A stretch of DNA of 64,000 nt from the NCBI RefSeq assembly GCF_001906925.1, contig NZ_MRWQ01000001.1, forward strand, positions 248,001 to 312,000. The letters are read 5' to 3'. Shown piece after piece: positions 32,312 through 41,247 of this stretch. The notes under the pieces were generated by a model. The model made no database searches and had not been told where the DNA came from. It saw only the letters and a program-made list of their open reading frames with translations. Position 1 is the first letter of the stretch, and each line of letters starts with the position of its first letter. Position numbers and translations under genes: made by a program. The stretch comes from Domibacillus mangrovi (GTDB lineage: Bacteria; Bacillota; Bacilli; Bacillales; Domibacillaceae).

Positions 32312-33838
32312 TTACTCAAGTTTTTTTGCCAACTCCTGATAGTTCGCAGCATCTGGCGCATACGTAAGTGCTTCTTCGATAGATTGCTTCGCTTTTTCTA
32401 ACTGCCCGTTCTCAACATAAATGAGTGCCATATTAAAATATGCTTCATGAAAATTCGCCCGTTCACGAGTAGCCTGTTTCAAATGCTGCTCCGCTTCTAC
32501 AAGACGGCCATCTCCCATCTCAATGAAGGCAAGATAAAAATATGTTTCTGCAGAAGGCTCGCCACCGTCTTCTAAAAAAGCCTTTAGCATTTGCTCTGCT
32601 TCTGCATCATTTCCGACGTTGATTTCTTCCTGAACCCGCAAATTAACAGAATCGGCATCAAGTGCTGCATAGCCGCTTTGAAAACCGAGCACAAGCCCTA
32701 TTGCAACGGATGCAACCGTTGCAATGATAAAAGCAAGTTGCTGTAAAACACGTCGTTTTTTAGGAAAATGAACAATACCTGTCGCGAGAAAACCACCAAT
32801 TAATCCACCAATATGACCTGCATTATCAATTCCTGGGACCGTAAATCCAAAGACAAGGTTAATCCCAATCACAAAAAGTACATTCATACCCATTGTCCGA
32901 AAAAAAAGCTTGGGCTTTGTAACGCCAAAATAAAGCAATGCCCCAAACAAACCGAAAATCGCCCCGCTCGCACCAGCTGCTAAGTTAGGCGTTAATAAAA
33001 AGCTGAGCAGACTGCCGGTAAAGCCAGAAAATAAATAAATCCAGATAAAGCGAAGACGGCCATAAATTTGTTCAACAGCTATGCCTAAATAATAAAGAGC
33101 AAGCGAGTTCATGATAAGATGAAGCAAACCGATATGCAAAAATATCGGTGTAATAAACCGCCACCATTCTCCTTCTAAAATAAGTGGATTGAATTTCGCA
33201 CCAAATTCAAGTAACACAGTTGTATTTGTACTCCCGCCAGCAAGTGTCATCAGAATAAAAAGAATAATGTTAATGGCTGTAAAGAGATACGTGAAAAATG
33301 GTTTCCCATAATGAAAAAAGCGCTCTTCCTCTTCTTTTCGCTTTACTTCATGTGATAATACGGATCTCTCATACGCAGCTGCTTCATCTTCAGCTCCATC
33401 AAAATCACGTCGTTCTGGAACAGGTGATAAAACTAATCCCAACTGCCGAAGCGACTGATTGAGATCTTTTTCGGTAAAGAGCAGTGTGTCTACCTTTGTT
33501 TTGCCGCCTTGTGGTGACAGAACAGGTTTTAAATAGCTTTCATATTCATTAACTGGCGGGTGTTGAGAAACCACAATATTCAATAAAGACAATTTTCTCA
33601 TACCCATCTTTTTACGGATTTGTTCACCATTCCAGACAATCCGTTTTACATCCCGACCGAGATCTGCCGCCCATCCAAGATCCTGATTCTTTAATCTTAT
33701 TAACATTGCTTCTTTATTTGAACGGTTCTCCAGCCATATTTCCCGTTTGTCCTGGCTTAAACGAGCAATGGTGTACTCTTGCTCAATAACGAAAAAAAAC
33801 GCCAGCCGCCAGAAAATCACATCCGTTTGTATATTCAT
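32312..33838 (-). CDS. gluP: Rhomboid intramembrane serine protease with TPR tail
   Basis: A 508-residue protein: cytosolic N-terminal domain (about 1-180), rhomboid core of six to seven membrane helices (about 185-385) with the catalytic serine in GASGAIFG and the catalytic histidine in NAGHIGGLIGG, and a C-terminal TPR region (about 400-508, ETYFYLAFIEMGDGRLVEAEQHL). It cleaves membrane proteins; B. subtilis YqgP degrades the magnesium transporter MgtE with FtsH. The open frame begins at 33886, but the N-terminus of homologues fits Met 33838. The ribosome site is weak, so the start is tentative. Confidence 0.92.
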   Translation of the reverse strand: MNIQTDVIFWRLAFFFVIEQEYTIARLSQDKREIWLENRSNKEAMLIRLKNQDLGWAADLGRDVKRIVWNGEQIRKKMGMRKLSLLNIVVSQHPPVNEYESYLKPVLSPQGGKTKVDTLLFTEKDLNQSLRQLGLVLSPVPERRDFDGAEDEAAAYERSVLSHEVKRKEEEERFFHYGKPFFTYLFTAINIILFILMTLAGGSTNTTVLLEFGAKFNPLILEGEWWRFITPIFLHIGLLHLIMNSLALYYLGIAVEQIYGRLRFIWIYLFSGFTGSLLSFLLTPNLAAGASGAIFGLFGALLYFGVTKPKLFFRTMGMNVLFVIGINLVFGFTVPGIDNAGHIGGLIGGFLATGIVHFPKKRRVLQQLAFIIATVASVAIGLVLGFQSGYAALDADSVNLRVQEEINVGNDAEAEQMLKAFLEDGGEPSAETYFYLAFIEMGDGRLVEAEQHLKQATRERANFHEAYFNMALIYVENGQLEKAKQSIEEALTYAPDAANYQELAKKLE

Positions 33839-33910
33839 TTCATCACTACTTTCGTACATCTTATTGTTCCCACTATAGCGAAACACATTCAGCTGGTAAA
33901 GTAAGAAGAA

Positions 33911-34477
33911 TTACTTCAAACATTTTATGACAAATTCGTCTGTCACAATTTTCTGAACAGGTAAATCGTGTACTTCTACCGGGATATCACTACTTAACTG
34001 AAATGAAAATGCCAGTGATACAGTATAACCTGTAAATTCAGGTAAAAAACGATCATAATATCCGCCACCAAATCCAATTCTATATCCATTTTCATTAAAT
34101 AATAGTCCTGGAACGATCATAAAATCAATACTTTCACAAGATATAGCGCTTGTTTTATCAACGACCGGTTCATATATACCCGCATAAATTTTCTCAAGTT
34201 CTTGAAAATCAGAAAGAAAATAAAACTGCATCTCTTTTGTTACAGGTACACATTTTGGCACACAAACTTTTTTTCCACTCATCCACGCATGACGAACGAT
34301 CGACCACGTATCAACTTCGAACGGTGCAGACACTGTTAATGCAACTATGTCAGAGTTCCGCCACTCAGGAAGCGCATACAAATGCTGCGTGATACGGTAA
34401 CATCGTTGCTCATATTCCGTTTTTTCGAGTGCCGACAACTTCGCTTTTATGTTTATTCGCATTTGTTTTTTATTCAT
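33911..34477 (-). CDS. yqgN: 5-formyltetrahydrofolate cyclo-ligase
   Basis: A 188-residue enzyme converting 5-formyl-THF to 5,10-methenyl-THF with ATP. MNKKQMRINIKAKLSAL at the start and the C-terminal LFNENGYRIGFGGGYYDRFL signature with the phosphate loop are typical. GGAGG six bases before the ATG at 34477 sets the start over an upstream ATG. It lies between rpmGA and gluP. Confidence 0.93.
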   Translation of the reverse strand: MNKKQMRINIKAKLSALEKTEYEQRCYRITQHLYALPEWRNSDIVALTVSAPFEVDTWSIVRHAWMSGKKVCVPKCVPVTKEMQFYFLSDFQELEKIYAGIYEPVVDKTSAISCESIDFMIVPGLLFNENGYRIGFGGGYYDRFLPEFTGYTVSLAFSFQLSSDIPVEVHDLPVQKIVTDEFVIKCLK

Positions 34478-34496
34478 AATTCCCTCCATCAAAAAG

Positions 34497-34523
34497 AAAA
34501 AACAGCAGGAAAGTTTCCTGCTG
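34497..34523 (-). terminator. Rho-independent terminator after rpmGA
   Basis: CAGCAGGAAA with its complement (34503-34523) and a T-run on the minus strand, directly after the rpmGA stop. Confidence 0.88.
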
Positions 34524-34524
34524 C

Positions 34525-34674
34525 TTACTTCGTTTCACGATGCACTGTCATTTTTTTTAATCGCGGGCTGTATTTTTTCAACTCGAGACGATCCGGGTTG
34601 TTACGTTTGTTTTTTGTTGTGATGTAATTGCGATCACCGCTCTCAGTGCAAGCCAATGTAATATTTACACGCAT
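34525..34674 (-). CDS. rpmGA: 50S ribosomal protein L33
   Basis: A 49-residue ribosomal protein, [20 protein letters not shown] then [21 protein letters not shown]. It has only one cysteine, so it is the zinc-free (C-minus) form of L33, an alternative to the zinc-binding copy and often linked to zinc limitation in bacilli. GGAGGG precedes the ATG at 34674. The B. subtilis rpmGA gene is also next to yqgN. Confidence 0.93.
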   Translation of the reverse strand: MRVNITLACTESGDRNYITTKNKRNNPDRLELKKYSPRLKKMTVHRETK

Positions 34675-34725
34675 AGTTTATTTCCCTCCAAACTTGTCTC
34701 GCTTATTATGTTCAATGCGACTTTA

Positions 34726-35586
34726 CTATAATAGCACTTTTTCATCAGAAACACCAGCCTGTTTTTTCAAGATTGATGAATGTGAATCACCAAGTACATT
34801 AACCTGCGTTTTTTCAAGTGGGTTTGACGCAGAGTAGCTGTGAGAACACGGATATAATTGCTTTGGCATACTAATTCCTGTAATGCCCCTTTTGAGCCTT
34901 TTTTCGGCCAGTGCATATTGACGAAGTGTACCAATATCCTGCCAATACGCATTTGTTTCATATACATAAACAGGCTCTTCATTAGCAATTAGTGCCGGGA
35001 ATACATCTTTTGCAAAATCAACTTCTCCACTGAATGCATAATCGGAAAAAAGAGAAGGTTCAATTAAATAAATACCTGTACTTACCTGATTCGTCAAGAG
35101 GCGTGGTTCGTCTGGTTTCTCCAGAATAGATATAAGACGGCCTTCTTGGTCCGCTAGACACACACCAAATTGTTCCGGCCGCTCTGATGGGGTTATGACT
35201 ATGGTGACACGCGCTTTGTGTTCTTTATGAAAAGCATATGCATCGCGAAGCGACACATTTGTCAGTGCATCGCCACTCAATACGGCCACCGTTTCTTCAA
35301 ATAAATCACTCGATGCAAAAAGACTCCCCGCTGTTCCAAGCGGTGCTGTTTCCTCAATGTATTGAATGTCCAGCCCAATTTCTTCTCCATTCCCCGCATA
35401 CTGTTTGATGATCTCTTTTTTATAACAGACTGTCATAAATACACGGCGAATCTCATTCATCTTGAATACATTCAAATTGTAATCTAAAAGCGGTCTATTC
35501 AATAGTGGCACCATTGGCTTGGGGATATAATCTGTAATCGGTCGGAGACGTTTTCCTCTTCCTCCTGCAAGCAATACTCCTATCAT
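34726..35586 (-). CDS. NDP-sugar nucleotidyltransferase
   Basis: A 286-residue sugar-phosphate nucleotidyltransferase (NTP_transferase fold). The pyrophosphorylase motif LLAGGRGKRLRPITDYIPKPMVPL is at residues 5-28, the metal/sugar region VAVLSGDALTN near 105 and the EKPDEP motif near 160. After about residue 235 there is only a short tail, so it lacks the left-handed beta-helix of longer GDP-mannose enzymes. Whether it makes GDP-mannose, dTDP- or UDP-glucose is not clear. Its ATG overlaps the stop of the upstream glycosyltransferase gene (ATGA), so they act together. Confidence 0.85.
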   Translation of the reverse strand: MIGVLLAGGRGKRLRPITDYIPKPMVPLLNRPLLDYNLNVFKMNEIRRVFMTVCYKKEIIKQYAGNGEEIGLDIQYIEETAPLGTAGSLFASSDLFEETVAVLSGDALTNVSLRDAYAFHKEHKARVTIVITPSERPEQFGVCLADQEGRLISILEKPDEPRLLTNQVSTGIYLIEPSLFSDYAFSGEVDFAKDVFPALIANEEPVYVYETNAYWQDIGTLRQYALAEKRLKRGITGISMPKQLYPCSHSYSASNPLEKTQVNVLGDSHSSILKKQAGVSDEKVLL

Positions 35587-37856
35587 GTGCGAACACCTTC
35601 CATTTTCTTGATAAAAACGGTTTGATCGTACACCTTTTCTGTCTGCTCACTGATGTGTTTCCAACTATACAACGCTTTGGCCATTTCATGCCCATTCGCA
35701 CCAAGTTCTTTTGCAAGATCCGGACGTTCTAAAATTGTTGTGATTTTTTCTGATAAATCACCTGCATTTCCCGGCTCAAATAAAAGACCTGTTTGCTCAT
35801 GCAAGACAAATGACTTAAGCCCACCTGTCGCTGAGGCAATAACCGGCTTTTGAAAGGCCATTGCTTCAAGCGCTACTATGCCGAACGGCTCATAAAGACT
35901 TGGAAAAACAGCTGCTTCACACGTCTGAAATAATGCTTTTCTCTCATCATCGCTCACATAGCCGACAAAATGAATGATGCCTTCGAAACCGCGCTTCCTC
36001 GCTTCCATTCGCCACTCTTCTAAAAGCGGACCCTTACCCGCAATAATAAACTGAATATTCGTTTTTTTCAAGCTTTTTAAATCCATATTAAAAAATGTTT
36101 GAAATCCTTTTTCAAACACCATGCGCCCAAGTGAAAAGATGAACGGACCCATTTGGTTGAATCGTCCTTCTACCGTTGTTTTCTCTTCAAATTCAACACC
36201 GTTTGGAATAACATGAATGTCTTTTCGTTTCGCTTCATAATGCACACGTAGTTCCTCTTTCATAGGCTGGCTACATACAATTACCGTGTCTGATATCGAA
36301 ATAAGTTCCTTTTCTTTCAATGCAATAGCAGACTGCAATTCATTATGAATTCCATTATTACGGCCATGTTCTGTTGCATGAATAGTGGACACAATTGGAA
36401 GCCAATGATTACCTGAGAGAAGAATAGCTGCGTCACCGGTTAACCAATCATGCGTATGAATCACCGATATATCATAATCACGAATGAGTGCTTCTCCCTT
36501 TTGGAATAAACACATATTCAAATCTGCCACACGGCGCATGAAGTCGGGCTCACCTTCATGGAGAGGACCTGTACGGTATATATGAACACCATTTACACAT
36601 TCATATTCTGGAGAACCTTGATACGAAGATGTCAGAACAATGACTTCGCGGCCTGATTCAACGAGTGCTTCGGCAAGCCCATGCACATGCCTTGCCATGC
36701 CACCAATAATATTCGGCGGATATTCCCACGTAAGCATCAAAATGGCACCGTCCATCTCATCCATCTCTTCACTTAAAATTGTTGGAATAAGTTCAACACC
36801 GTAATGAAGTCTCATCCTTTGATGAGCATAATCAAAATCCGGAAAATCTTTACTCGCTCCGTCCAGCAAATAGCGAAGAGAATCTTTCGCACTTTCCAAT
36901 TCAGCATCAAGATTCTGCAAACAAGCATATAAACAAAATGCCCATTCTAAATCGAGGACACCACCCGCCTCGCACATTTGAGTGGCCGCCTTTTCATCCC
37001 ACTCGTTTTTCAGTTGGAATACAGCTTCACATCGATTCAATTCGTCTGTTGTCATTAACGGCTTCCCTTCATTCATACGTTCATATACGAGTGGAATATG
37101 AATAATCCGTTCATGAAATTGTCTGGCAGGTGCTTGAACGGCTAATGAATCAATCTCCTCAAAAAAAGTGCGGGCATTATCATCACCTAATCGCATGACC
37201 ACTGGAATCAATAGCTTATGATCCACATTCATTTGTCCGTACTCATATGGCAAAATCGATAAACCATGCGGCGAAATCCAATGAAACATATCACGTTCAT
37301 GCGCTGGAAATGCCTCCTCATGAATCATTACAAATTGACAGCCTTCACGGTAGAGGAGTTCATCGATTCCCGGCATATAGGCACCGCGTGGAAGCCAAAT
37401 GGATGGGGGAACCTCGTCAAAAAGCTCCTGCCAAATTTTCGCTGTCCGTTTAATGTCTTCACCAGCCGCTTCCTTCACTGGATATGACGTGAGCGGGAAT
37501 TGACTGAGCGCCATCGGTATGAGCAGCAATTTATTTTCCTTGATTAGCGCCCGGCAAGCTTCGATAAATGAACTGTCATGCTTGCGTAATACAGCTGCGG
37601 CTTCATGGTTCGGCTCTTGCTGCATAAATGCTTGAACGGCCATCTTCCCTCTTACACCATTCAGCCAGCCTAATGTAAATAAGTTGATCGTAGCAGCAAT
37701 CGGCCGATCACCTGTTGATTTTTCAGCAGCTGCAAGTATATAACCATACACATCCATAATTTTCATTATTTCTTTACTACTCATACTTGAACCGGCAAGA
37801 ACGAGAGGCCGAAACGGACTATCTGCCAGTGCCATGATAGAAAATGGATATTCCAT
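35583..37856 (-). CDS. Fusion protein: GH57-like domain plus GT4 glycosyltransferase
   Basis: A 757-residue fusion. Residues about 1-375 resemble a GH57 alpha-glucan enzyme fold (SIWLPRGAYMPGIDELLYREG), but where GH57 enzymes have the nucleophile glutamate in WLPE this protein has arginine, and the N-terminal HQP-type motif reads DSPF, so the domain is probably catalytically dead. Residues about 380-757 form a GT4 transferase: MLTWEYPPNIIGGMARHVHG, HTHDWLTGD, IPNGVEF and the nucleotide-sugar EPFGIVALEAMA motif. GGAGG ten bases before Met 37856 sets the start; the frame is open 36 codons further. The nucleotidyltransferase downstream may make its donor. Glycogen or another glucan is the likely product. 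Confidence 0.85.
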   Translation of the reverse strand: MEYPFSIMALADSPFRPLVLAGSSMSSKEIMKIMDVYGYILAAAEKSTGDRPIAATINLFTLGWLNGVRGKMAVQAFMQQEPNHEAAAVLRKHDSSFIEACRALIKENKLLLIPMALSQFPLTSYPVKEAAGEDIKRTAKIWQELFDEVPPSIWLPRGAYMPGIDELLYREGCQFVMIHEEAFPAHERDMFHWISPHGLSILPYEYGQMNVDHKLLIPVVMRLGDDNARTFFEEIDSLAVQAPARQFHERIIHIPLVYERMNEGKPLMTTDELNRCEAVFQLKNEWDEKAATQMCEAGGVLDLEWAFCLYACLQNLDAELESAKDSLRYLLDGASKDFPDFDYAHQRMRLHYGVELIPTILSEEMDEMDGAILMLTWEYPPNIIGGMARHVHGLAEALVESGREVIVLTSSYQGSPEYECVNGVHIYRTGPLHEGEPDFMRRVADLNMCLFQKGEALIRDYDISVIHTHDWLTGDAAILLSGNHWLPIVSTIHATEHGRNNGIHNELQSAIALKEKELISISDTVIVCSQPMKEELRVHYEAKRKDIHVIPNGVEFEEKTTVEGRFNQMGPFIFSLGRMVFEKGFQTFFNMDLKSLKKTNIQFIIAGKGPLLEEWRMEARKRGFEGIIHFVGYVSDDERKALFQTCEAAVFPSLYEPFGIVALEAMAFQKPVIASATGGLKSFVLHEQTGLLFEPGNAGDLSEKITTILERPDLAKELGANGHEMAKALYSWKHISEQTEKVYDQTVFIKKMEGVRT

Positions 37857-37890
37857 TTTACGTATACCTCCATTCATTTTTGTGCATGAA

Positions 37891-38457
37891 TCACGTCGAG
37901 CAGTCAGGATGCTCAATCCAGGCAGGAACACGGAATGGGTTCTGATGAAACTGCTCTGCATCATACATCTTGTAAACGTAGTCTCCGCTGCTTTGATACG
38001 GTGTATGAACAGGATGAGATTGCAAGATTGGAAAGAATAAATACGACTCTGTTAAAAAACCGAGTTCACAAATATATGAGCGATTTCTTCTTAATCCTTT
38101 TATCGTCCAAAATTGATCGCTTACACTTACTTTTATACATGTAACAGAGTGCGCATTCATACCATTAAAATAAATATCAGTAATATCAAAAATTCGCAAA
38201 TCCATTATGGCTGGATTAAGCGGTTTGTTACAGCGTTTAGCCGCTTCTAAAATAGATGGGTGAACGCGCCATCTACAATACAAACGGTCTGCTGATAAAA
38301 AAACTGCATTTAAATCACTTTGCCAAGACATCCCATCCCGCTCCAACACACATTTTCGCCATTTGTATTTTACTTTTTCAACGGATAAATCAAGCTTATC
38401 TGCAATTTGCTTCCAAGTAGAATGCTGGTTGTTTAATCGGACAATATCTTTATTCAA
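37891..38457 (-). CDS. DUF4912-containing protein
   Basis: A 188-residue protein. Residues about 1-40 form an HTH-like helical stretch (HSTWKQIADKLDLSVEKVKYKWRK); the rest matches the DUF4912 outline with LYCRWRVHP, DLRIFDITD and RSYICELGFLT. DUF4912 resembles a carbohydrate-binding module. The TTG at 38457 has a GGGGTGAT site. It precedes the GH57/GT4 fusion by 34 bases, so the three-gene unit DUF4912, fusion and nucleotidyltransferase looks like one operon. Confidence 0.8.
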   Translation of the reverse strand: MNKDIVRLNNQHSTWKQIADKLDLSVEKVKYKWRKCVLERDGMSWQSDLNAVFLSADRLYCRWRVHPSILEAAKRCNKPLNPAIMDLRIFDITDIYFNGMNAHSVTCIKVSVSDQFWTIKGLRRNRSYICELGFLTESYLFFPILQSHPVHTPYQSSGDYVYKMYDAEQFHQNPFRVPAWIEHPDCST

Positions 38458-38608
38458 TATGTATCACCCCGGTCTGGCAGTTTTTCCTTAAATTGTTTAT
38501 AATGCTATCGTACCACGTTCCAAACGGTGCGGCAATCTGCATCATTCTCATCTTTTTCCTGCTCATATGTGGTATAATAGGATGACTAGCATCAAGGAGG
38601 ACACTATT

Positions 38609-38977
38609 ATGAATGGACTGCTCATTGGGCTTGCTGCAGCAGGCACCGCCTTTATCGTACTGTCTTTCTTTCTAAAAGACAGACAACAGCAACTCGAAAA
38701 AGATCTGGAAGAATTATCGTTGCAAATGTTGCAAGAACATTATCAAATAAACAAAAAAATAAGACTTATTGAAGAAGAATTATTAATCAGTGATGATCTT
38801 TCTCCTTCCATAAAAAAACCAGGGCCAATCAATCAAATTATTCAAAATCAAGTAATAGCGCTTTATAACCAGGGCGTTGACATTCCTCAGATTGCCGGGC
38901 AATCCTCTTTATCCGTTAAACAGGTCAAAAGAATACTGGCCAATCCCAAGCTTCACCGAAAGGACACTGACATATGA
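38609..38977 (+). CDS. Membrane-anchored coiled-coil protein with HTH-like end (YqzD-like position)
   Basis: A 122-residue protein: membrane helix at about 3-21, a charged coiled coil at 24-60, and a C-terminal segment NQVIALYNQGVDIPQIAGQSSLSVKQVKRIL that reads as an HTH of the DUF-type found at the end of several bacillar anchors. Function unknown. The upstream TATAAT at 38573-38578 with a TG extension and the AAGGAGG site support expression. It overlaps the next gene by four bases. Confidence 0.75.
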   Translation: MNGLLIGLAAAGTAFIVLSFFLKDRQQQLEKDLEELSLQMLQEHYQINKKIRLIEEELLISDDLSPSIKKPGPINQIIQNQVIALYNQGVDIPQIAGQSSLSVKQVKRILANPKLHRKDTDI

Positions 38978-39438
38978 CGAAGCAATCTATACGTTCATTT
39001 GGATTTGGTCTACTTGCTGCTACAGCTACCTTTTTTCTTTTTGATTACATGTCAAAGGACCAATTGCTATCCAATGAAGAAATGATTCAGTTGTTGGAAG
39101 AGGACAATTACACCGTGCTGACTAATAACGAATTGAATGAACAACTGGTAAAAAAAGCATCTGTAGAAACTATCTCACCTGCTAATGCTGAAAAGGAACG
39201 AATCAGAGCAGATGAGTCTGCCATTTCTGAAAGCAAAGAGATCACAGTCACTATTAAAGCAGGCATGTCTTCAGATGATATCATCGACGCCTTAAAGAAG
39301 GCAGGGGTTATTGATGATAAAGGATCATTTAATACATATTTAAAAGAAAATGAGTATTCTTCAAAGCTTCAAATTGGCACATTCACATTTTCTGCGGATA
39401 TGCCCAACGAAGAAATCGCATCTATGTTAATAAAGTAA
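38974..39438 (+). CDS. Membrane-anchored protein with MltG/YceG-like terminal segment (YqzC-like position)
   Basis: A 154-residue protein with an N-terminal membrane helix (about 8-25) and an extracellular part. Residues about 85-154 (EITVTIKAGMSSDDIIDALKKAGVIDD, then YSSKLQIGTFTFSADMPNEEI) resemble the LysM-like start domain of MltG transglycosylases, without the catalytic domain. It fits the YqzC position next to pst in B. subtilis. ATGA overlap with the gene before it. Confidence 0.78.
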   Translation: MTKQSIRSFGFGLLAATATFFLFDYMSKDQLLSNEEMIQLLEEDNYTVLTNNELNEQLVKKASVETISPANAEKERIRADESAISESKEITVTIKAGMSSDDIIDALKKAGVIDDKGSFNTYLKENEYSSKLQIGTFTFSADMPNEEIASMLIK

Positions 39439-39475
39439 TACTTCATTCAGTAGGGAATTTACTGTATATTAAATA

Positions 39476-39505
39476 AAAAGCCGGCGCAATGGCAGCGCCG
39501 GCTTT
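39476..39505. terminator. Bidirectional terminator between the YqzC-type gene and pstB
   Basis: AAAAGCCGGCGC and GCGCCGGCTTT arms (39477-39487, 39495-39505) with a seven-base loop; A-run on one side and T on the other serve converging genes. Confidence 0.88.
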
Positions 39506-39509
39506 CTCA

Positions 39510-40319
39510 TTACCCGAATCGACCTGAAATATAATCGTCTGTGCGACTATCTGCAGGGCTATTAAAGATCGTATCCGTCACATCGTACTCCACAACTTCT
39601 CCATTTAAGAAGAACGCTGTTCTATCCGAAATACGTGCTGCCTGTTGCATGTTATGTGTCACAATTATAATCGAGTACCGCTGTTTTAATTCCTGAATCA
39701 ACTCTTCAATTTTAAGTGTCGATACAGGATCAAGAGCAGATGTAGGCTCATCCATCAAAATGACGTCCGGCTCAAGTGCCAGGCAGCGAGCAATACAAAG
39801 ACGCTGTTGCTGTCCTCCTGAAAGTCCATATGCTGGTTCGTGAATTCGATCTTTTACTTCTTCCCAAAGAGCAGCGCCCCGTAAACTTTTTTCAACTGTT
39901 TCATTAATGATTTGCTTGTTTTTGATTCCATGAATTTTCAAACCAAATGCAATGTTTTCATAAATTGATTTTGGAAATGGATTTGGCTTCTGGAAGACCA
40001 TTCCGACACGCGTACGCAATTCCTCAACGAGAAAGTCTTTATTGAAAATGTCACGTTCACGATATTCAATGCTACCATTTGTTTTAACACCTGGTACAAG
40101 ATCAATCATGCGGTTCAGCGTTTTAATATAAGTCGATTTCCCGCAACCGGATGGACCGATAATAGCCGTTACTTCTCTTTCATTAATTTCAAGATTAATA
40201 TTTTTCAGTGCATGATGATCGCCATACCATAAGTTTAAGTCTTTTGTATTATAAACCAGCACATTTTCTGTTTGCCCGGCTTGATTATTTTCTTTTGATT
40301 TGACTGCAGTTAGCGTCAT
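39510..40319 (-). CDS. pstB: Phosphate ABC transporter ATP-binding protein PstB
   Basis: A 269-residue ABC ATPase. Walker [17 protein letters not shown] near residue 54, signature [16 protein letters not shown] near 162 and Walker [15 protein letters not shown] near 185. It drives high-affinity phosphate import by the PstSCAB complex. GGAGGG site before the ATG at 40319. Only one pstB is present, versus two in B. subtilis. Confidence 0.96.
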   Translation of the reverse strand: MTLTAVKSKENNQAGQTENVLVYNTKDLNLWYGDHHALKNINLEINEREVTAIIGPSGCGKSTYIKTLNRMIDLVPGVKTNGSIEYRERDIFNKDFLVEELRTRVGMVFQKPNPFPKSIYENIAFGLKIHGIKNKQIINETVEKSLRGAALWEEVKDRIHEPAYGLSGGQQQRLCIARCLALEPDVILMDEPTSALDPVSTLKIEELIQELKQRYSIIIVTHNMQQAARISDRTAFFLNGEVVEYDVTDTIFNSPADSRTDDYISGRFG

Positions 40320-40362
40320 GTAAAGTTCCCTCCAAATATAAAATCATTTTCTTCAAAACGAG

Positions 40363-41247
40363 TTATCTGCTCTGGTAACGATTTCGAATCCACACTGCAA
40401 CGGAGTTCATCATAATAAGCACAACGAGAAGCACAATGATTCCTGCCGCCGCTAAATTATGAAACTCTTCCTGTGGTCGACTTGTCCAGTTGTATATTTG
40501 CATTGGTAAAGCAGTAAAGGAGTCGAATACACCTGACGGTAAAAATGCAACGAATGTCGGAATTCCCACAACGATGAGAGGTGCTGTTTCACCAATTGCC
40601 CGTGAGAAAGCAAGAATGCTACCTGTCGCGATTCCAGGAACTGCATACGGAATAACAACCCGGGAGATTGTCTGCCATTTCGTTGCACCAAGTCCATAAG
40701 AAGCTTCTTTTAACTCGTTTGGAACTGCACGAATCGCTTCTTGTGATGCAACAATAATTACAGGCAATACGAGAAGAGACATTGTAAAACCGGCAGCAAG
40801 AATACTGTTTCCAAAGCCAAATAACCGAACAAAAATCGTTAAACCGAGTAAACCGAATACGACAGAAGGAACACCAGCAAGATTCGATATGTTCATTTGA
40901 ATCCAGCGTGTAAGAGCATTTTTCCCTGCGTATTCTTCCAGATAAATTGCTGATCCTACACCAAAAATAGCAGCTGTTGGTACAACGACAGCCATCATCC
41001 AAATCGTACCGACGACCGCTGCTTTAATGCCAGCTTGTTCTGGACGGCGTGATGCAAAGTTTTGAAGAAAATCCCAAGATAAATATGGAGCTCCTTGTAC
41101 AATAATACGATAAAGCAATACAATAAGTATAATCGACGTAAAAAGCGTTGCTGTAAAGAAAAGTCCTTTAACAACCTTGTTTTTAGTAAGCCTGCTGTCA
41201 ATACGATTGATCATTTCTTCGGATTTAATTCGTTCTACGTTCTCCAT
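40363..41247 (-). CDS. pstA: Phosphate ABC transporter permease PstA
   Basis: A 294-residue membrane protein with a cytosolic N-terminus and six membrane helices from about 30. The EAA-type loop KEASYGLGATKWQTISRVVIPYAVPGI near 180 contacts PstB. TGATG overlap with pstC. Partner of PstC in the phosphate channel. Confidence 0.95.
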   Translation of the reverse strand: MENVERIKSEEMINRIDSRLTKNKVVKGLFFTATLFTSIILIVLLYRIIVQGAPYLSWDFLQNFASRRPEQAGIKAAVVGTIWMMAVVVPTAAIFGVGSAIYLEEYAGKNALTRWIQMNISNLAGVPSVVFGLLGLTIFVRLFGFGNSILAAGFTMSLLVLPVIIVASQEAIRAVPNELKEASYGLGATKWQTISRVVIPYAVPGIATGSILAFSRAIGETAPLIVVGIPTFVAFLPSGVFDSFTALPMQIYNWTSRPQEEFHNLAAAGIIVLLVVLIMMNSVAVWIRNRYQSR

